Positions 16,488-28,300 of a stretch of DNA of 64,000 bases are shown piece after piece (the first letter of the stretch is position 1; every line of letters starts with the position of its first letter). A program made the translations under genes and the position numbers. The DNA is from Neoconidiobolus thromboides FSU 785 (lineage: Eukaryota; Entomophthoromycota; Entomophthoromycetes; Entomophthorales; Neoconidiobolaceae): positions 1-64,000 of the forward strand of contig MU626273.1 of NCBI GenBank assembly GCA_025603075.1, read 5' to 3'. The notes below the pieces were generated by a model. It saw only the letters and a program-made list of their open reading frames with translations. It searched no databases and was not told where the DNA came from.

Positions 16488-18467
16488 TTAAAAACTAATA
16501 TCAAGTTTAGTCAATGAAGCTCTTGCTATTGAATGTCCCAACTCAGCTGCCTTTTTTAAATAATAGATTCCCTTCACAACATCTTTAACTGTTCCTTTCC
16601 CTTTCAAATAGCAATTCCCTAGGTGAAACAAAGCTTTACAATGGCCTAAACAAGACGCCCTATAAAAGCATTGAAATCCAACTTTAAAATAAGCATGATC
16701 GCCTTCTTTCGCAAGGGCCATATAATGAATCCCAAGTTGATTTAAAGCATCCAATGAACCAAATGAGGCGGCTAATTCAAATTTAATTAAACCTAATGAC
16801 TGGTCTCTTTTTAAATAGTTTTCAATACCCCAATATAAATAATAACCATAATAATAATAAGCATCTTTGTCCCCAGCATCATGTAATTGCTTAAAAGTTT
16901 CATATGCTTGAATCTTGTTATCTTGTTGATGCAATTCTATAGCTTGTTGGATAGCTTCTGACAAACACTCGTCTATGACTTCAGATCCCATATCACACAC
17001 AATACTCTTGTCATAAAAACTGATATTTTGTAAATCAATTATCCCGCTTTTTGCTTCTTCCCAATCGTGTTTATTTTCACGTTTAAAGGGTTTAATAACG
17101 GATTCTAAAATAACAGGATTATTTACTTTTATTGAAGTTAGCGTTTCAATCTCCAGCAAAAGTTGATGACATGAAATCCTATCTTTATCCTCAAACTGCC
17201 AACATTGTTCTATCTCTTTTATCAATAAATTATTAATCAAACTCAAATTTTCTTTGCCTCCATTTAATATTACCTCTTTCATTGCTTTCACACTTGTAAT
17301 ATAATCAAATGGTAGATATTGACTCCATAAAGAAAATAATACCAATCCTAAACTATAAATATCCGTTTCAACACCAACTTTTTTTTTGACATCAAATATT
17401 TCTGGTGACATAAACCTAGCCCTATTTAAATCCATACCTACATCATTTAAAATTAAAGCCTTATCCGTCTCATGTGACCAGCCAAACCCAGTCACTTTAA
17501 TCATAAACTCTTTCGTAACTAATATACTCTCTGTTGTTAAATTTGCATGTACTATATTTAAACTTTTTAAATAACACATCACATCTGCAATCTCACAAGT
17601 AAATGTAGCTTTCAATTCATTTGGTATAGTGTAAGTAGCTACCATTTCCTTCAAAGTACCAAGTTCAGCATATTCAACAATAACACCAAATAAGTCACCT
17701 TCTGCCCTTAAACCGTAAATATCTAGAATATTGCTATGGGTTTTTAATTTGCATAGCATAGCAGCTTCATTTTGTAATATTTTAGTAGAATACAAGTCAT
17801 CATAATGATGATGGTTATGATATTCCATGACATAATAACCTAGATATTTCCGTTTGATTTTAGAGTAGAAGGGTAAAGAGATATTAGATTCATTTGGAAT
17901 CTCCGAAATCGAATTATAGTCTAGTTGCAAATCCTTTAGTACCTTATTCAAAAACTTCAAACTTGGTAATAAATTGAGAAATTTAGATTGTCGTTCATTT
18001 AAGTTGTTCAATATCTTTGAATTATGTTGGAATGGACTATAATTACCTTCTGTTGGTAAATGGTTTAATTTGGTTAATAAGGTTATGTCAGGAGCTATAT
18101 TTAAGTCGGATTGTAAATAAGTACTCGCTTCTTGAAACTTTGATATTATTAGTTCAATTTCAATTTCTTTCATAGTGTAAAGACAACCAGTCAATAATAA
18201 TTTTAGTACGGACTCAATCTTTTTTAAATATTGAGACAGTCGATTGATATATAGTAAACACATCGATAGTACCATTTTATTACTTTTGATTTGTTTGATC
18301 TGGGTCAAAAAAGCGTTGCTATTGTCCATCTCTGTTAAGAAAGTAGTTTTATGAATCACTTCTGCCCCCCATTGTTCAACGATATCTTCGAATTGAATAT
18401 ATACTTTATAGATGTCCTGGAGTAGTTGATTTATGACCAATTGATGGGTTTTGTTCCCAAACATCAC
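16488..18467 (-). CDS. Pseudokinase with N-terminal helical domain and C-terminal Sel1-like repeats (MLKL-like architecture)
   Basis: A 659-residue intronless protein. Residues 1 to about 185 are predicted all-helical, several amphipathic segments. Residues about 205-445 form a protein-kinase fold that looks catalytically dead. The HRD motif is HAN (307-309, catalytic Asp replaced by Asn), DFG is GFG (327-329), no Gly-rich loop is clear, and the APE-like SPE (354-356) is kept. Residues about 500-650 carry Sel1/TPR-like repeats (AYYYYGYYLYWGIENY, ALNQLGIHYMALA, ALFHLGNCYLKGKG, IYYLKKAAELGH). Helical bundle plus pseudokinase recalls MLKL, the necroptosis effector, and Sel1-kinase fusions are common in Mucoromycota. 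Function is inference; a signalling scaffold is equally possible. It lies next to the foreign block. Confidence 0.75.
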   Translation of the reverse strand: MMFGNKTHQLVINQLLQDIYKVYIQFEDIVEQWGAEVIHKTTFLTEMDNSNAFLTQIKQIKSNKMVLSMCLLYINRLSQYLKKIESVLKLLLTGCLYTMKEIEIELIISKFQEASTYLQSDLNIAPDITLLTKLNHLPTEGNYSPFQHNSKILNNLNERQSKFLNLLPSLKFLNKVLKDLQLDYNSISEIPNESNISLPFYSKIKRKYLGYYVMEYHNHHHYDDLYSTKILQNEAAMLCKLKTHSNILDIYGLRAEGDLFGVIVEYAELGTLKEMVATYTIPNELKATFTCEIADVMCYLKSLNIVHANLTTESILVTKEFMIKVTGFGWSHETDKALILNDVGMDLNRARFMSPEIFDVKKKVGVETDIYSLGLVLFSLWSQYLPFDYITSVKAMKEVILNGGKENLSLINNLLIKEIEQCWQFEDKDRISCHQLLLEIETLTSIKVNNPVILESVIKPFKRENKHDWEEAKSGIIDLQNISFYDKSIVCDMGSEVIDECLSEAIQQAIELHQQDNKIQAYETFKQLHDAGDKDAYYYYGYYLYWGIENYLKRDQSLGLIKFELAASFGSLDALNQLGIHYMALAKEGDHAYFKVGFQCFYRASCLGHCKALFHLGNCYLKGKGTVKDVVKGIYYLKKAAELGHSIARASLTKLDISF

Positions 18468-20081
18468 TAATTTTTTTATAAAAACATTAGTATAGAAATG
18501 AAGAAAGAGATTATTATTTTATTTATTAAATTAATTGCTAAATCTTTATTAAATTGACTAATTTGGAGTTTGAAGTTGAAAAGGTGGGAATAGTGTGCTT
18601 TTTTAGCAATTTTTAGCAAGTTATGATTGAGATAATTAATTGCATTATACTTTGTATTAAGTTTACGTGTTGGAGATTAATTACAAACTACTACTGACTT
18701 TATGGGAGGTAGATACATATAGTTTAAAAAAATTCGGAAGAGAGTTCGAATCGCTAGATGTTTGGCTAAATAGAAAGCAGACAGATAAGCGTAGAAGTTA
18801 AAGAAGACAAAGAAATAACTCGATGTTTTTAATAACTTCACTCCTTCACCAAAGACCTCTTATCAATCTACTTTGGTTATGTTAAAAAGAAAATTCCCTT
18901 CACTTATGCTCTTAAATTGAATAATTTATTTAATGAAATTATCTTTGCCACTTATTTTTTTCTAAAAAGATTTATTTATGTTAATAGCATATAAACTTTG
19001 ATAAAGTTAAAAAAAGAAGTATAATATTTAGTCTGTATATTACGATGTTCATTAATATATGTGTTTTCAATTAAGAAATTTATTTTATTATATTTTAAAT
19101 AAACGGATTATGCTTATTTAGAAAGCCTAAATAAAAATATCAAAAAGAGTATAAAGATCAAGAAGTTATTAAGGCTTTGAATCAGTATCAACTTTAAAAC
19201 TGAAAGTCTGAAATCATGCTGATATTATAATTTAATAGTATTCTTTTTACTTTTTGAGTCAATTTTATATATTTTATTACACCATTTAATTAAAAATATA
19301 CTCAATATCTTTGGATGCTATGTGGTTATATACAATTAATCTTTTATCTTTAGATGTATAAATTTAAAAGCTTGGTCTATATTGAAATAAAATTCTCGAA
19401 TTTCACTTTTTGTCCATTTCCTACTTAGTGCAGAATTTTTAAAAGCCATTTAAAACTGGACAAAAAAATATACTGATATAAGGGGGTTATTTTAAATTAA
19501 GTAAAAAGGCAAATATTTTTTGTAACACTAGGTGGTCTGGTTTGCAATTTTTGTTAAAAATCAGAGTTGAACAAAATTTGAGCTAAGTTTTTAAACTAAC
19601 CCATAGAACTTGTAGTTATATAATATGGTTAGTTACACTCTGTAGTTTGTGTTTTATTATTAAAAACAGTTAAAAATGGTAAGTACAAATTAATAGTTTA
19701 CATTTATGCAAATATTTATTACGGTACTTTATCAATTGTTTTATTTAATTTTTGAATCATTCTAAATTAAGTAATGAATTTGTAAATCTTATTTTGCTAA
19801 TTAACCCATTCATTAGATAAATGAAATATGTATAATGTAAATTAATTGACTAATAGTTATTTATTATACCGTAAAGTTGTCCTGACTTAATATACAATAA
19901 CAAATTTATTTGTTAATTCAATAAAGGAGAGTGAGTGATACTAACTTAATGAATTGTTATTCTAATATTTTAAGAAGCAATTAATTAACTTTAATTTTTA
20001 CATATTTATTTCCAATAACATTATTACAGCTTTTTTATTTTTCAGTTCAGCTTTTTAATCCCGGAGATTAAATTTAACGCC
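18468..20081. other. AT-rich intergenic region
   Basis: 1.6 kb upstream of both the pseudokinase and the first receptor gene (divergent pair). I see no gene, no RNA gene and no clear repeat copy. Confidence 0.6.
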
Positions 20082-20981
20082 ATGAAACAGATTCCAGATG
20101 ATGTACTATACTTATATCAAAACAAAGTTGTTACCACTTTTTCTCATGTAGTATCCATCATATTTACCCTAATAGTTTTGACAACTGTAGCTGTGATATC
20201 ATCTATTAATCAAAGTATAAATAAATCGCTTCCCTATCGATTATCTATCTTCATTTTGATAGGCGATTTATTTTTTTCCTGCTTTTCTTTAATTGCCATA
20301 AGTGTTCAAACTCAAGCTATGTGTACCTTTGCATTCTTCATGGTCATTTTCAGTACTTTGATCTCTTTACTATATACATTAGCTATTGGATTGAACCTTT
20401 ATTTAATGGTGGTTCATAAATACTATATCGGAAGATGTTTTCGATATTTTTTATACATAGCACCCTTTTTAATTTCATTGATTTTAACCCTTATTCCATT
20501 AATTATGAATAAACTTGTATTAATAGAAGGTGACAATGGTGGTTGCTGGTATAATGAAGCAGAAGATGGTATTTATTGGGCTTATTTTACAAATTATGGT
20601 TGGATCATTTTTTCAATTGTTTTTTGTACCTTCGTATTTGTGAGTGTATTATCAAACCTTGTTTACAACAAATATAGTTTTACCAGTAACTTTAAAGATA
20701 GTAATGTCAAAAATGAGATTAACAAATACATTATTATAAGGTTACTAATGTTCCCACTTATACCAATTGTGTGCTATTTTCTACTTGTTTTACGCTTAAT
20801 ATGTATGAGTAAATTTGGAGAAAGCTTTAATTTATCAGATGATTTCTTTGAGCAGACTAATATTGCTATGAGTTTCTTTAAAGGCTTTCAAGGGTTCTTG
20901 AATGGTTCTTTATTTTTATATAACAAAGTTTTATATAAAGAAGCAGAAAGAGCGATTTCTAAAGCTACAAGGAAATCGTAG
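20082..20981 (+). CDS. Seven-transmembrane receptor (cAMP-receptor/Git3-like family), copy 1
   Basis: A 299-residue integral membrane protein with seven hydrophobic segments, at about 20-45, 56-80, 85-110, 125-147, 165-190, 213-235 and 265-290. It shares a strong family signature with three other genes here: an N-terminal Y-Y-(Q/R)(N/D)-x-(V/L)-TTFSH start, LPYRLSIFILIGDLFFS in TM2, GCWYNE in the second extracellular loop, NYGWIIFSIVFC in TM5, and FFKGFQGFLNGSLFLYN in TM7. A basic tail follows (KEAERAISKATRK). The pattern resembles the class E cAMP-receptor-like/fungal nutrient-sensor GPCRs; ligand unknown. Intronless; start fixed by alignment with the paralogues. It is convergent with receptor copy 2. 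Confidence 0.85.
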   Translation: MKQIPDDVLYLYQNKVVTTFSHVVSIIFTLIVLTTVAVISSINQSINKSLPYRLSIFILIGDLFFSCFSLIAISVQTQAMCTFAFFMVIFSTLISLLYTLAIGLNLYLMVVHKYYIGRCFRYFLYIAPFLISLILTLIPLIMNKLVLIEGDNGGCWYNEAEDGIYWAYFTNYGWIIFSIVFCTFVFVSVLSNLVYNKYSFTSNFKDSNVKNEINKYIIIRLLMFPLIPIVCYFLLVLRLICMSKFGESFNLSDDFFEQTNIAMSFFKGFQGFLNGSLFLYNKVLYKEAERAISKATRKS

Positions 20982-21261
20982 TAGGCTTGTATATTTGATA
21001 AACCTCCATCTATTCGTATCGTCGAGTATCCCATACTAATTTAATTAAGTCTTAACCATTATAAACTCTAAGGAAGGGTAATTAATAAATGCTGTCATCA
21101 ATATAAGATCAAATTTTAAAGCTATTCAACTATCACCAGTTTTAAGTTATTGGCTCATTTTTATATTTATAAACTTCTATTCTTACAATAATTTCATTTG
21201 TCTGATAACTAAAATTTAGTATAAAAGTTGAAATTATTTAGTTAACTTCAAACTATTAATT

Positions 21262-21366
21262 TATATACAGGGGTTATATTTGTTTAAGAATTTTACTAAC
21301 AATTTTTTCACTCAAATAGCGTTTAAAAAATGAAAAAGTGATGGAACCAAAAAAACACCCTTATAT
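21262..21366 (+). repeat. MITE-like element, copy 5
   Basis: Forward copy, TATATACAGGGGTTATATTT to CACCCTTATATG, with internal CTCAAATAGCGTTTAAAAAA. It faces copy 6 with 16 bp between them. Confidence 0.8.
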
Positions 21367-21382
21367 GTTGTTTAGAATTAAT

Positions 21383-21489
21383 ATATGGGGATGTTTTTTT
21401 TGGCTTCATTACTTTTTCCACCTTTTAAGCGCTATTTGAGTGGAAAAATTGCTAGTAAAATTCTTAAATACAAAAACACATCCCCATAT
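21383..21489 (-). repeat. MITE-like element, copy 6 (well preserved)
   Basis: Reverse copy with intact terminal repeats: ATATGGGGATGT at the left and ACATCCCCATAT at the right. The core reads CACCTTTTAAGCGCTATTTG. With copy 5 it makes a long inverted repeat between two convergent receptor genes. Confidence 0.9.
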
Positions 21490-21742
21490 GATGTTTTATT
21501 TCAATATAGTTAATATTACATATAAATACTTAATATCATTAAAAACGCAAAGGTAAATATTTAGCTAAGTTAAATTTACATATCCTATGTTCAATAATTA
21601 TTTTTACCAAACAATACTAAATAGAGACATTGTATTATTATTATTATTACTATTAAATAAAGCTTAAAAGAGCTCAAATCAAGTGATTTTGATAATGGGT
21701 TTTTAATAAATGGACTTTAGTGAAAAAAATCCCCTTTTATAC

Positions 21743-22618
21743 TCATACTTTAGATACTGCCCTTTCAACTTCTTTATAAAATATTGAATTGTATAAAAAT
21801 AACGAACCATTTAAAAAACCCTGCAAGCCTTTAAAAAAGCTTGAAGCTATACTTATCTTTGCTCCTAAATCTTTTGAAAATCTAACAGCAAATACCAATT
21901 TAATAATTAGAGTGGTATAACATATTATAGGGATAAGTGGGAAGATTAATAACCGAATAATGACTTTACGATTTGCTTGGATTGTAATCTGTTTCATTTT
22001 CAAATCACTTTTAAAGAAATTGGATTCAAATAATAAAAATGAAGTAACTCGAACACATATAAATAAACAAAATAGTATTGAAAATATGATCCAGCCATAA
22101 TTTACTGAATAAGCCCATAAAATACCATCCATTGTACCTTCATCAAACCAACAAGTTGCTTCTCCTTCGCTCCCGCTTAAGTTGATTTTTTTAAATACCA
22201 AAGGTGCTGAGCTTAATACTATAGATAGTAGAAGAGGGACCAAATAATAAGAGTAAGTTAATTTCCTTCCAACATAGTATCTATATACTACCGTAATATA
22301 AAGATTTAAACCAATAGATAATGTGTATAACAAAGAGATTAATGTGCTAAATACTACGCCTAAAAACGAAAAAGAGCAGACAAGTTTATTTTGAGTATTC
22401 ATAGCCGTCAACGAAGAGCAGCTGAACAATAGGTCACCAAACAAGATAAATATTGATAATCTGTAGGGTAAAGAATCATTTAGTTTTTTGTTCATGATAG
22501 ATATTATTATAATAGTCAATATCACAATTCCGGTAAATATGATTGATACTGTATGTGAAAAGGTGGTAGCTAAACGGTCTTGGTATAAGTATAAAATTTT
22601 TAATGGTATTCTTGTCAT
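21743..22618 (-). CDS. Seven-transmembrane receptor, copy 2
   Basis: A 291-residue paralogue of the receptor at 20082-20981, with seven hydrophobic segments and the family motifs: YLYQDRLATTFSH at the N-terminus, LPYRLSIFILFGDLLFS in TM2, ATCWFDEG in the second extracellular loop, NYGWIIFSILFC in TM5, and FFKGLQGFLNGSLFLYN in TM7. The tail is short and basic (KEVERAVSKV). Intronless. Ligand and G-protein coupling unknown. Confidence 0.85.
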   Translation of the reverse strand: MTRIPLKILYLYQDRLATTFSHTVSIIFTGIVILTIIIISIMNKKLNDSLPYRLSIFILFGDLLFSCSSLTAMNTQNKLVCSFSFLGVVFSTLISLLYTLSIGLNLYITVVYRYYVGRKLTYSYYLVPLLLSIVLSSAPLVFKKINLSGSEGEATCWFDEGTMDGILWAYSVNYGWIIFSILFCLFICVRVTSFLLFESNFFKSDLKMKQITIQANRKVIIRLLIFPLIPIICYTTLIIKLVFAVRFSKDLGAKISIASSFFKGLQGFLNGSLFLYNSIFYKEVERAVSKV

Positions 22619-23880
22619 TTTTAAAGTCCTACTTTAATTATTTTATAAGTTTTTGAAATCAATTCTCGTTAAGTGGTAAATTTTCATTGATTATTTATAG
22701 TTTGCTAGTATTAAGAAATAAATAATTAATGACATTTAAGTTATTAATTAAATATTGCCATTTAGTATTTGTTCCTATTATTTATTACTTTTGATTGATT
22801 ATTTTTCTTGACTTTTGTGTTCATGATATATAAAATATATTGATTGTTCTAGTAATAAATTTTCTAAAACATTCAAAGAATTATTATTTTCAAATTAAAA
22901 TTCCTTATATAAAAATTATATATCATTTTATATTTCCTTTAGTGTTTTGAAATAAATAGTATTTATTAAAAATAGAAAAATAAGCCATAAAAACCAAAAT
23001 GATATTTCGATGTCTATTAAATTTTGTAAACAATAATAAAATAAACAAAACATGATTAAACAATAATATTAAAGAGGTTTAATCTATGGAACTTAAGCAG
23101 GTGGTTTAAAGTCCAGTTTATATATGCGAGTGTCTTTTGACTTCACCGCTTTTTCCATTTTTTGAGAGCTAATGAATGGAAAAAATAGTACTAAACTTTT
23201 AAACAAGAAACATCATCATATTACTTCTATTAAGCTTTTGGCTTTTGCTGTATAGACAATCCTCGCTTTTCAAATGTGCAGCTTGTTCTTCTTAGAGAAC
23301 GAGTTTCACAAAGAACATGTAAACAGATAGAAATTTGAATAATATTCGAGAACAAAATTTAAGTTATTGATTCATGAGGATGGCTTTTTCTGCAATTGTG
23401 CACTTTTGAATTACAGAATTGGGAAAAATCAATCCTTAAATGATGAGATAAAAAACGTTACAAATTCAAAAAACCAAATAGGGGTGTCTCTTTCTGTTTA
23501 AATTTATTAACATCTTTTCCTATCATAGTAGCACTTGAAAAAATGAAACATTTTCGAAAAATTGAAGATACTTAAAGACATTTTGAAAATAGTACTAGCT
23601 TTTATTGAAAGTGCCATATGTTTTTAAAATTTAACTTAATTATAATGCTCTAAGTTTTACTATAATAGTAACTTCGTTTTTTATAAGAGCACAATCCAGG
23701 AATTTAATAACTATTGAGATTTTATAAATGCAAAAAAGCTTTCCATCAATAATTTTTGGTTAAATTTATTTTGATAAATTAAATTAAACTAAAAGTAAAA
23801 AATTATTTTTTTCAAATTTTAGTCAGTACTATTTTTACAATGGGCAGTAATAGTGAGTTTCATTTATTTATTTGTTGAAG
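22619..23880. other. AT-rich intergenic region
   Basis: About 1.2 kb between receptor 2 (divergent start) and CMS1. It contains one degenerate MITE copy (23123-23220) and possibly another very decayed one near 23480. No other gene is visible. The first exon of CMS1 may lie at its right end: an ATG is present at 23840, but I could not join it in phase. Confidence 0.5.
23123..23220 (-). repeat. MITE-like element, degenerate copy 7
   Basis: Reverse copy recognised by GACTTCACCGCTTTTTCC and the right end AACATCATCATATT. The terminal repeats have several changes. Confidence 0.5.
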
Positions 23881-24984
23881 GCGTCAATAATATCAAATCA
23901 ATTAGAAGAGATCACAAAAAACAAGGTCAAAGATTCTGGAGATGCTTTAGAAGATGACTTTGCATTATCAGAAGTAGAAGAAGACAATGTAGAAGCTATT
24001 TATGATTCTGAAGAGGAAGAAGTGGTGGGAAAAAAGAAAAAGAACCGAACTGAGACTATTGAAGGGGTACCGGTTAAAGCTAAAGTAAAACACCTTTGAA
24101 GTAAAATAAAATTTTACTAAAACCAAATAGAAATCAAAAGTTGACAGAGAAACAAATGTATTAGAATTGAGTAAAATTGAGTTAGTTGATTATTTTTGGA
24201 CAAAATTACGTAGCTCTTACCCAGAGAAATCTATCATCGAATTAGAAAATTTCAAAGTTGAAGGTAAATAATAACTGCTACAAAAAAATAGCTGTGTATG
24301 TTCTATTAATCAATAAAATTATAGATGAAAGCTTTATTGACAATGATGCATTTGACGAGCCACATGTAATTGGTAACTTTGGTCAATATATAACGAAACG
24401 TAAGATAAAAATAAACCTTTCAAAAATAAAATCTAAATATTGTTTATCAGATATAAAAGACCCAGAATCATTGTCAATAAGCACTTCACGAAAAGGGGCT
24501 CCATTGGTACTGGTTCTAACCCCATCAGCAATCAGAGCTACTTCGGTTGTAAGGTACTTTTAATATATAAAATTTAATGCTGAGGATACCCTAACATTTG
24601 TAAGGGAATTGCGTGACCTTAGTGGAAAGCTTCCGGTAGGCAAGCTCTTTGCAAAGCATATAAAGATACCTGAACAAAAGAAATTTCTAGAATCCTTTTC
24701 TTTTACCTTAGGAGTAGGCACACCAAATAGAATTACCAAATTAATTGAAATGGGTAATTTTTAAATTGTTTTATAGTCATTAAATGGTACTGATTTTATA
24801 ATTACTGTAAATAGGGTATTTAGATTTATCAAGACTTGAGTTGGTAGTCATTGACTTATTTAAAGACGCCAAAAACCGTAATTTGTTTAATATTCCAGAG
24901 TGTGGCAAAGACTTCTTTGATTTTCATTGTGCCTCGCTATCCACCTTGATCAAAGATAATAATGTCAAAGTAGCATTTTTCTAA
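23881..24984 (+). CDS. CMS1: CMS1-like protein (small-subunit ribosome biogenesis), spliced
   Basis: Five exons join in phase with GT-AG introns: 23881-24084, 24131-24263, 24325-24553, 24605-24753, 24815-24984, giving about 294 residues. The first coding exon is not resolved. The N-terminal part is acidic (EDDFALSEVEEDN, YDSEEEE) followed by a basic KKKKNR patch, typical of nucleolar proteins. The conserved part includes LVLVLTPSAIRATSVVRELR, KLFAKHIKIPEQKKFLE, a GVGTPNRI-TKLIEMGYLDLSRLE segment and VVIDLFKDAKNRNLFNIPE. These are the degenerate helicase-like motifs of the Cms1 family, which in yeast associates with the 90S pre-ribosome. Stop TAA at 24982-24984. Confidence 0.8.
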
Positions 24985-25361
24985 ATAATTACGAAGTAAA
25001 TAGATATAGAATTATATTGTTTATGTTTATTGTTCTAATAGACAGAAAAAGCTAATTTCAAGTTATCACGTATTTTAATTACTCTTTTTAAGGTGGTCTC
25101 TTGAGTTATTAACATGAATTTAAACTTAACTTATGGTTATATTTTTAAACATCCGTCTATTTGAACCAAAATACACTAATTTATATTCCAATTTTTTAGT
25201 CTAGCCTATTTCTAAAAGCCCAATATATTTGGTGTAGTATGTTTTAAAGAAATATAATATATTGAATTATAGATAACTAAATAGTCAGTCTATTTGAAAA
25301 ATATGAAATACCTCTATATTTTACTCAAACCTATTTAAAAGCAAGTAATAGCTTATTTTAT
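24985..25361. other. Spacer between convergent genes
   Basis: AT-rich 377 bp between the 3' ends of CMS1 and UBR1. Nothing recognisable. Confidence 0.6.
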
Positions 25362-28300
25362 TTAAAAAAAAAATTCAGGGATCCTACGGTCACGTGCACG
25401 AACCACCAAATTAGGTATGTCATGTCTAAGGATAGACAATTTGAGGTTATCATATCGATCTTTTTGTAAGTGTAATGGCAGTCCACTAAAATAATGTTAT
25501 AAAACTATATATAAAAAACATATAACTTACCTATTGGAGCTATACACTTCACCATGTAGAGTTAGGTAAGGCGCATTTATATATAACCTAAGATCTCTGT
25601 AGACCAAATATAATTTAGCTTTTTTGGGTAATAAAAATACTCCAATTGGTCCAGAACAGCGTTGCTGGTGATTTAAATCCCAAGGTGTTTCAGTATCAGA
25701 ACAACAAACCTGTGATTGACATATTACTTGGCCACAAAAAAGACAGATAGCATGACCATATGCACTGGGTTTACAAGTTTTAATTAGGATTTCATCACAT
25801 ATATTGTAAAGCAAATCAATACGACTTGGTAGCTTCAAAAGTTGATATGGATACGGATTTTCTACTTTGATTTGATTTTCGATTTCCAAAGAACATATCC
25901 ACTTAGGTACTAACTTGATTAAGTCAGAGTCAAATAGTGAATTAAGTATCTCTTCTAGGGATGGTAAAGATAATGAATGGATAAGATACTCTAATTCGCT
26001 ATCGAATGAGGTGTATCTATTGACTTTTAATTGACATGCATTTACGAAGATGCTACATTTGCGAAGAAATGCTACTAAACTTGAGTATATAAGTCCATAC
26101 GAGAATTTCAAGTTTCCTTTTTCGACCAATTCTTCTACTTCATCTTTTGTAACATTGAAAACCTCTACGATCAACCTTTTATACATATTTTTAAAATAAA
26201 CTGGCATTTCTTTATATTCACTATCTTCAGATCCTTCGGGAGGATGTTCCATCGAGCCAAAATAACAACCTACCATCACTTTGACAGTTTGTATAAGTAA
26301 TAAAAGGCCGATGAAATTGAAAATATCGATATTGTTCTTGTTAAGATATTCGAGAGAGAACTCAATAAGCAATAAAAACGGGTCTTCATCAAAGATGCTT
26401 TGTTTATTGGCCAAACCTTTTAAAAGTATAAATCTAAAATCAACCCTTTTTTTGTTTATTGTGACTGAATCATTTCCAAGCATTTGATGCAAACTTAGAA
26501 TATTATTCCATAATAAAGTCAATAAATCTCGGTTAATAGTAGAGATTCTATCCAATATAAATGGCGTTAACTGATTATCATCTACATTAAATTTAAAACG
26601 ATCAGTCATTTCAATTATGTTGATTGTATAAGCCAAAGAGTAAAGAAGGACCTCAAGCGAACCTTTAGGAGACCCATATCTCTTTTTACCTTTTAACCCA
26701 TTGAAAGGACTAGATACATAATAACAGTGAAAAGTTCTTAGTATGCGCTTAAAAGAGTCAATAATCCCATTATTAAGAGCTTCTATATTCGTGAATTGAT
26801 CCAATGATAGGCATATTTCTGGATTATACATCTCATCTGGTTGCTCTGTAAAGGCTCTTGGAAGTGTTCCAGGGATTTTGACAAAATCAAGCTCATTATA
26901 TGGCTTGTTTTTAAATAAAAGAACTGTATCTAATTCCTCATCTTTCATTATCGAAACATCATCTATCTTTGTTCCTAAATGTGCTAAAAAGGATTCTAGC
27001 CAGTTACTAAAAGCTGGTGCCTCATTTTGCTTTAAATCGTGTTTAAGTCCCGGATTCTCAAATACTGGAAGAATAATATTATTTAAAGAATTGCAAAGTG
27101 GGCATATAAACTCATTTGATGGGTCATTGATCAAAAGCGATGGGTAATTTAGGGTAAACGAATGTAAATCCTCACCAATAATTGTTGTTTTGAGACATGA
27201 GATATGAAGTATATGTCCGCATGAGGATATATTAAAACCTTCCATAGACAACTCAGAACTTGGAGGGTACTGAGTGTATTGAGAGCTTTCATCCAGTTGA
27301 TAAAGCTTCTTTTCATTTAAGTTTGGACTAAAAGCGGAATCTTGATTCTCTTCGTTATTTTTAGCATGGTCTTTAGAGAAATTGACTTTATTAAGAGGTA
27401 TTGAGCTTAAAATCTGAGAGCTTTGAATTAGACCAATCACACCATAAGGTTCCTCTGGACTTCCTTTTTCCTGACAGATTATACAATCTCCAGTTATATA
27501 AGGCTCTTTCCAACGAGGAATATCACCATGCGCTTCTCCTTGATCATTTAATTCTCCATCAACTTCATCAATTTCATCATAAAGGCTCGACTGCGTTTCC
27601 ACAAATTTTTGTTGGGCATTACTAAACATCTTTTTGACCTTTTCTCTTCTTTCTTTAGCTTCCATTTTCCTCTTGGTTTCTTCCACTTCACTATTTCGAA
27701 TTTCTTCCTCATTTTTTTGCTCATTTAAAAACGCATCGATTGTTTCATTTGCTTGAGGTCCACTAAATGCTTTGAATAAATTCAACAAATACGTCAGTTT
27801 ATCTTTTTTATCGCTTAATATATTAATCTCAGTAAGCCTTATTATTACATCTATACAATTTAGCCTAGTTTTGGAACCCACGTCGGCTATATCATTGACG
27901 TCGAATAACAAATTGAAGCTGTGTTTCCAAAGTCCACCAGGCGAAAAGCTCCCGTCTCTCTTTCCTTTTACTATAAAATTAGTATTTTCATCCTCAGAGG
28001 CAATAAAATATAAATGTAAGATATAATCCAGAATTGACGAACGAGTAGAAGGATGTAGAAAGCAATTGAAAAGGCCATAAAAGATCATTTTACAGAAACT
28101 TTTACTGTGAAGAAAATCTCCTATATGCATAAATGGACCATCGGGGATTTTATCAAGCTTAGGTTTGAAGTATATATCATTATCGTTTATGTTATTCTTT
28201 TTTAGAAGCTCAGTAACATCACGATCATTTTGGCTATAAAAATATGAAAATGGATTTAGGAGGTGGATATACTCCTTCTTTAAGCAGTATTTCCCTGTCT

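Noticed and set aside
18690..18770. tRNA-like stretch with GAGTTCGAATC
   Set aside because: No matching A box, acceptor stem or anticodon arm could be built around it.
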